Origin: Spirochaetota bacterium
Lineage (GTDB): Bacteria; Spirochaetota; UBA4802; UBA5368
Assembly: GCA_017998475.1 (NCBI GenBank)
Contig: JAGODA010000104.1
Span: 1-9,590 of the forward strand
Length of the DNA stretch: 9,590 bases
Reading direction: 5' to 3'
Part shown: piece by piece, positions 6,032-9,590 of the stretch
Layout of the letters: the number at the start of each line of letters is the position of its first letter
Numbering within the stretch: the stretch's first letter is position 1
Notes under the pieces: generated by a model
Seen by the model: only the letters and a program-made list of their open reading frames with translations
Database searches by the model: none
What the model was told of the DNA's origin: nothing
Made by a program: the position numbers and the translations under genes

Positions 6032-7576
6032 ATGCCTTCCGTGGTTAAATCGAGAAACACGATCTCCGTCATGCGGTTGTCCGCGGCAGTCGCGGTGCTG
6101 CTCTTCGCGGCCGCCGCCCGTCCGGCAATCGCCGCGAGACCCGTCGCCGCCGTGGCCGGCGTCGAGACGAAGTCCCCGCGCGGGAGAAGCCTGGCGGAGA
6201 TGTTCGCCGGCTCGCTCGAGGCGGCCCTTCGCTCGTCCGGTGCGTTCGACCAGATCGACCGGGAGCTGCTCGCCGACCAGCTCTCGCGCTACGGGTGCGA
6301 CGCCGAGCCCTGCCAGATCGGTTTCGCCCGTTCGGCGGGAGTCTCCCTGCTCGTGCGCGGGAAGCTGGAGGAGCGCGCGGGAGGGCTGGGTTTCCGGGTT
6401 GAGGCGTATGGAATCGACGCGCCGTATTTCGGCAGGATGCTGTACCGGTACAGCGTGGACGTTCCGGCCGGTACGACAGCGCCCGGAGCGAAGGAACTCG
6501 GCCTGATCTGCGAAGAGCACGCGATCCGCGCGGTGGCGGGTGCCCTCTCCGTGTTTCGAATTCCCGTTCCGCTCTCGGATGACGGCCAGGGCGTGCTGGC
6601 GGTTTCCGGAAGCATTCGCGTAAAAGCCGGCGAGTACGATCTCTTCCGGACCGGGCCGACGGCGCCGACCGGGCACGCGGTACGCGTTGACGAACGGATC
6701 GGCAAGGTGAGGATCGATCTCCGGGGCTCCGTCACAGGCGCGGGTTCGGCCGGGCCGAGAGCGGGCGATTACGTGCTGACCGGCCTTGGTGATGACGCGG
6801 CCCGGACCGCGCGCCTGCACCGCGCCCGCAAGGAGGAGGCCGTCTTCCAGAATCCCGGCTATTCCGACGCGATCCTGGCGGCGCTCTTCAGCGTTCCCGC
6901 GAGCGCGTCGATGCCGCTTATGGCGCCGCTGGGCTATTATCGTTACGGCGACTTCGAGGGGCTCTGCCTGTGGGCCGCGAACGCCGCGCCGTGGCTGTAC
7001 CTGGAGGCGAGCGGGCTTCTGCGCAGGCCCTCCGAGCTTCGCAAGGACAGGCGTGACGTGCCGCGCGAAACCTCCGCGCGCTACACCTTCGCCCTGTACA
7101 TGCTGGGTATCGGTGGGGTGCCGCTTTTCGTGGACGCGTTCGCGCATCGCTATCTGCATGACGCCTCGCTGTACGGGGGCGCGCAGCCGGTGGTGGGCGG
7201 CGAACCGACCGCGGTTTTTCTATCGGTTGTTTCCGGCGGCGGAGGGCACTTCTACAAGGGACACCGCTACTGGGGCTATCTGTACTTTCATTTGAATAAC
7301 GCACTGGTGTATTCGGTGCTTCGCGAGTATTCATATTCCTGGCGCTACAACGCGGGTACGGGTTCGTACCGGAAATCACGCGGGGACGAAGGGCGGTTGC
7401 GCCTGTACCTGGGCGCGCTCGGCGCGGTCAAAGTGATCGAGGTGGCGCACGTTCTGCTCATCGGTCATTCCATCTCGGCGGGGCGGGTGACCGAGGAGCG
7501 TTTCTCCGTCGCGCCGGAGCTTTTATACGATGACAGGGGATTCGCTCCCGCCCTCCGGATAAGCTACAGGTTTTAG
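6032..7576 (+). CDS. Exported protein of unknown function: CsgG/TolB-N-like N-terminal domain, hydrophobic C-terminal region with GGxFYKG motif
   Basis: A 514-residue protein. Residues 1-35 form a signal peptide: basic KSR and MR, a hydrophobic run LSAAVAVLLFAAAA, and a possible AIA-A cleavage site. Residues about 36-145 read like the small alpha/beta domain of CsgG/TolB-N type lipoproteins: an exported protein computing on paired helices and strands, with S-L-E-A-A-L-R-S-S-G-A-F-D-Q-I-D-R, then GCDAEPCQIGFARSAGVSLLVRGKL (about 88-112, C89 and C94 as a possible disulfide). A beta-rich middle follows to about 255. From about 280 several hydrophobic segments appear, with SGGGGHFYKGHRYWG at 401-415, like the P-G-x-G-Q-x-Y motif of DUF5683-type proteins, and LGALGAVKVIE at 460-470. 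It ends S-Y-R-F, an aromatic terminus like that of outer-membrane barrels. Start choice is uncertain: ATG 6032, ATG 6071 and GTG 5990 are all possible and none has a clear ribosome binding site. The next gene has the same layout. Function is unknown; an envelope role is inferred. Confidence 0.8.
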   Translation: MPSVVKSRNTISVMRLSAAVAVLLFAAAARPAIAARPVAAVAGVETKSPRGRSLAEMFAGSLEAALRSSGAFDQIDRELLADQLSRYGCDAEPCQIGFARSAGVSLLVRGKLEERAGGLGFRVEAYGIDAPYFGRMLYRYSVDVPAGTTAPGAKELGLICEEHAIRAVAGALSVFRIPVPLSDDGQGVLAVSGSIRVKAGEYDLFRTGPTAPTGHAVRVDERIGKVRIDLRGSVTGAGSAGPRAGDYVLTGLGDDAARTARLHRARKEEAVFQNPGYSDAILAALFSVPASASMPLMAPLGYYRYGDFEGLCLWAANAAPWLYLEASGLLRRPSELRKDRRDVPRETSARYTFALYMLGIGGVPLFVDAFAHRYLHDASLYGGAQPVVGGEPTAVFLSVVSGGGGHFYKGHRYWGYLYFHLNNALVYSVLREYSYSWRYNAGTGSYRKSRGDEGRLRLYLGALGAVKVIEVAHVLLIGHSISAGRVTEERFSVAPELLYDDRGFAPALRISYRF

Positions 7577-7579
7577 GCG

Positions 7580-9100
7580 ATGGGGATGATGCGCGGAAAT
7601 AATTTTTGCGGACGTTTGGTTCATTGCGCGATGGCTGCGCTTCTGACGCTTGCCGTGTCGCGCCAGTCGTCCATCCTGGCGGCCGAGATCCGGGTGAACC
7701 CTCCCTCCGGCGGGGTCGCGATATTCGTGCTTCCCGTCCCCGATCCCGCCCTCGGCGCGCTCTCCGCGGAGACGGCGGCCGTGCTCCGGGAAGCGTTCGA
7801 GCGCTGCGGGAGGTTGGCCCCGGTGGAGGAACACCGGCTGAGGTGGGCCTTCGGGGGAGCGCGCGGAGGTTCCGCGATTGACGTGTACGAGGATGCCGCG
7901 CGCCGCCTCGACGTGGACCTCTACATGGTGGTCGAACTCCGGCGCCTGGGGGAGTCGTACCGCGCGACGATGCGGTCGATCCCGCTCCGCGAGGAACTCG
8001 CCGCGATGGAGAGAACGGCTGCTTTCGAAAGCCGTATAATGATCAATATTCCTCAGAAACTTGCCGCGGCCGCGGTCATGCTGCACCGGGGTGTGCCGGT
8101 GAGCGCATCCGTCCTCGCCCGATTGGATGACGGGAGCTTTATCCTGGGCGCGGGGCAATGGCACGGTGTAGGCCGCGGGCAGTGGCCGGTCTCGGGCCTC
8201 GGCACGATGGAAATCCTGGAGAGCGGACGGTACGAGTCGGTTGCGCGGATTCCCGGCGGCGGGCCGGGGATCGGGTCGAAGATCATCATCCCTGTCTATC
8301 CCGACGTGCGCTCGCTTTCGCGCCGCTATGAAACGCGCATATCCGAAAACACCATCGCCCGCTACGGCGCCGGTGCGACGCTGCTCAAAGGCACCGATGC
8401 GCGCAAGCGGTACATCGAAGGCGCCTGCGTTATCAATCCCGGCGGAAACGCCTGCCTGCCGGTGTACGGCGCGTTCCTCGCCACCGGTTATCTCGGATTC
8501 AAGGACCACAGGCCGGACGTTTCCGGGCTCGCCGTTTCGGGTTCGGTCCTCGCCCTGCAGTTTTCCCTGGTGCCGTTTGCCACGGGTTTTTCGGCGCGGT
8601 TTTTCCCCTGGGAGCGCGACGGCGACAAGTCGCGCGGGATGCAGCGCATGCAGTACTTTCTGTGGGCGTCGTCGCCGCTTACGGTGAGCGCGGCCTATCT
8701 CGATCAGCTTGCCGTGCAGTTCTCGCGATCGGGCACGCTTCCACCGTTCTTCGAGGACCGCAATGCCTTCGCGGCGCTCTGCTCGGCGGTCGTTCCCGGA
8801 GGCGGTCAGTTCTACAAGGCCCGCCGGCTTGCCGGCTGGGGATTTTTTCTGTCGGAAATGTCGCTGGGGGCCGCCTCCGCATATTATTTCGGTGAAAAAA
8901 CCGTGGGCGGCGCACTGCTCGGAGTGCTCGGCGCGGTGAAGCTCGCTGACATTGCCGCCGCGTTTTTCATGCGTGCAGGCTATGACACGTACAATCGCGA
9001 GACGGCGGCAGATGACGCCGCTCCTGTCCCGTTCCTCGGAGTGAGAGAATCGCCTGATGGCGGGAAAATCACCATGCTCGGCGTTTCGCTTCACTACTGA
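7580..9100 (+). CDS. Exported protein of unknown function, architectural paralogue of the gene upstream (PGGGQFYK motif)
   Basis: A 506-residue protein starting 3 bp after the previous stop, so translation is probably coupled; in-frame ATGs at 7586 and 7589 are alternatives. Residues 1-35 are a signal peptide (CAMAALLTLAV core, cleavage near ILAA-E). Residues about 44-140 again look like a CsgG/TolB-N-type domain: LSAETAAVLREAFERCGRL, then an A-x2-L-x-V-D-L-Y-M-V-V-E-L strand and a SYRATMRSIPL strand. A beta-rich middle (about 170-245) contains several Gly-rich turns. The C-terminal part has hydrophobic segments (about 315-345, 358-375, 420-437, 443-465) and the motif VPGGGQFYKARR at 405-416, followed by LLGVLGAVKLAD at 446-457. 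The motif order and spacing match the upstream protein (GGGGHFYKG and LGALGAVKVIE), which points to an old tandem duplication or fixed partnership. It ends in L-H-Y. Function is unknown; the two probably act together in the envelope. Confidence 0.85.
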   Translation: MGMMRGNNFCGRLVHCAMAALLTLAVSRQSSILAAEIRVNPPSGGVAIFVLPVPDPALGALSAETAAVLREAFERCGRLAPVEEHRLRWAFGGARGGSAIDVYEDAARRLDVDLYMVVELRRLGESYRATMRSIPLREELAAMERTAAFESRIMINIPQKLAAAAVMLHRGVPVSASVLARLDDGSFILGAGQWHGVGRGQWPVSGLGTMEILESGRYESVARIPGGGPGIGSKIIIPVYPDVRSLSRRYETRISENTIARYGAGATLLKGTDARKRYIEGACVINPGGNACLPVYGAFLATGYLGFKDHRPDVSGLAVSGSVLALQFSLVPFATGFSARFFPWERDGDKSRGMQRMQYFLWASSPLTVSAAYLDQLAVQFSRSGTLPPFFEDRNAFAALCSAVVPGGGQFYKARRLAGWGFFLSEMSLGAASAYYFGEKTVGGALLGVLGAVKLADIAAAFFMRAGYDTYNRETAADDAAPVPFLGVRESPDGGKITMLGVSLHY

Positions 9101-9118
9101 CGCGGACCGGATGCGGTG

Positions 9119-9146
9119 CCCGGCCGCGGGCGGCTTCGGGTTTTTT
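9119..9146 (+). terminator. Intrinsic terminator of the envelope-protein pair
   Basis: CCCG (9119-9122) pairs with CGGG (9137-9140), and GCC (9123-9125 region) with GGC (9132-9134), leaving a small TT bulge and a GC-rich loop. Six T residues (9141-9146) follow at once. It begins 18 bp after the stop codon of the second gene. Stem plus T-run is the standard factor-independent terminator, and it separates this unit from carA. Confidence 0.75.
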
Positions 9147-9168
9147 ACATCGGCCCTATTTTACACGG

Positions 9169-9197
9169 TTGTCATCACGCGCGCGATGTATTATATT
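9169..9197 (+). promoter_or_regulatory. Candidate carA promoter P1
   Basis: TTGTCA (9169-9174, 5 of 6), a 17-bp spacer and TATATT (9192-9197, 5 of 6). This is the best sigma-70-type match in the window. Transcription would start at about 9204, leaving a leader of about 53 nt to the carA ATG. The leader contains only a weak CGGCG/CGCCG inverted repeat (9206-9210 with 9234-9238). Confidence 0.65.
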
Positions 9198-9223
9198 TGA
9201 CAGCACGGCGGTCCCGATTTAAT
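9197..9223 (+). promoter_or_regulatory. Candidate overlapping carA promoter P2
   Basis: A perfect TTGACA (9197-9202) shares its first base with the -10 box of P1. A TTTAAT (9218-9223, 5 of 6) follows after a short 15-bp spacer. Tandem promoters are known for carAB in E. coli, where one responds to pyrimidines and one to arginine. Whether that holds here cannot be told. The short spacer makes P2 the weaker one. Confidence 0.35.
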
Positions 9224-9256
9224 GGCACAGAGACGCCGCATATAAAGAGGAAATCA

Positions 9257-9590
9257 ATGCCGTTACGCGCTTATCTCATACTTGAAGACGGAACCGAGTT
9301 CGCCGGAACATCGTTCGGCGCCGAGCTCGAAAGCCTGGGGGAGGTCGTTTTCAATACCTCCATGAGCGGGTATCAGGAGGTGCTCACCGACCCGTCCTAC
9401 AGCGGTCAGATCGTCGCCATGACCTACCCGATGATCGGCAACTACGGGGTCAACGACGAAGACGTCGAGTCGGAGAGGATTCAGGTCGCCGGCTTCGTGG
9501 TGAAGGAATACAGCAAGACCTATTCCAACTTTCGCGCGTCCATGTCCCTTTCCGAATATCTGACGAAGGGCGGGATAGCCGCCATGGAGG
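9257..9590 (+). CDS. carA: Carbamoyl-phosphate synthase small (glutaminase) subunit, N-terminal part
   Basis: CarA hydrolyses glutamine and channels ammonia to CarB, which makes carbamoyl phosphate for pyrimidine and arginine synthesis in the cytosol. The window holds 111 complete codons of a protein normally about 360-390 residues long. What is present is the N-terminal small-chain domain: AYLILEDGTEFAGTSFGA at 5-22, GEVVFNTSMSGYQEVLTDPSYSG at 28-50 (an almost invariant family block), and the TYPMIGNYGVN block at 56-66. The class I glutamine amidotransferase domain with its Cys-His-Glu triad lies past the right edge, and carB would be expected beyond it. The start has an AGAGGA Shine-Dalgarno sequence about 5 nt upstream. 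A terminator at 9119-9146 and two promoter candidates set it apart from the preceding genes. Confidence 0.97.
   Translation, partial: MPLRAYLILEDGTEFAGTSFGAELESLGEVVFNTSMSGYQEVLTDPSYSGQIVAMTYPMIGNYGVNDEDVESERIQVAGFVVKEYSKTYSNFRASMSLSEYLTKGGIAAME

Noticed and set aside
5912..7159. A 415-codon open frame on the minus strand
   Set aside because: It is antisense to the signal-peptide-bearing gene at 6032-7576, which has coherent domain order and ends cleanly 3 bp before its partner. The antisense product is Arg/Gly/His-rich without domain features, and it overlaps the divergent promoter region.
7523..9094. A 523-codon open frame on the minus strand
   Set aside because: Antisense to the gene at 7580-9100; compositionally biased (Arg, His, Glu, Gly) with no family resemblance.

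Overview
The window is a GC-rich, gene-dense piece of a bacterial chromosome. No RNA genes, insertion sequences or CRISPR arrays were seen. The gene set suggests a Gram-negative, diderm bacterium that decodes selenocysteine: there are two exported or envelope proteins, an NhaA antiporter, an FAA1-type acyl-CoA ligase and a UGA-interrupted AhpD-like gene. A spirochaete-like or deltaproteobacterial-like lineage is possible, but that is a low-confidence inference from protein architecture only. TGA is used as a normal stop by four genes here, so the genetic code is standard.

Minus-strand block, read right to left. (a) At 5840-5316 lies an AhpD/carboxymuconolactone-decarboxylase-family gene with an in-frame UGA at 5672-5670. 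The UGA sits exactly where the second cysteine of the CxxC motif belongs, so this is most likely a CxxU selenoprotein. An ordinary gene caller would truncate it to a fragment beginning at the ATG just after the UGA. (b) nhaA, a Na+/H+ antiporter, lies at 5185-3842 behind a structured leader. (c) A long-chain acyl-CoA ligase at 3661-1826 is followed after 24-27 bp by a TetR regulator at 1798-1130, probably as one transcript. A cluster of small palindromes upstream is a candidate operator. (d) A class II CPD photolyase starts at 1074 and runs off the left edge. It has an extended -10 box so close to the start codon that its mRNA may be leaderless.

Plus-strand block. Two tandem genes of like architecture (6032-7576 and 7580-9100, 3 bp apart) encode exported proteins. 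Each has an N-terminal domain resembling the CsgG/TolB-N type and a C-terminal hydrophobic region with a G-G-x-F-Y-K motif. Their function is unknown. A good intrinsic terminator follows at 9119-9146. Then comes carA (carbamoyl-phosphate synthase small subunit), starting at 9257, preceded by two overlapping promoter-like sequences and cut by the right edge.

The genes do not form one pathway. The most noteworthy item is the unannotated selenoprotein; the second is the uncharacterised envelope-protein pair.
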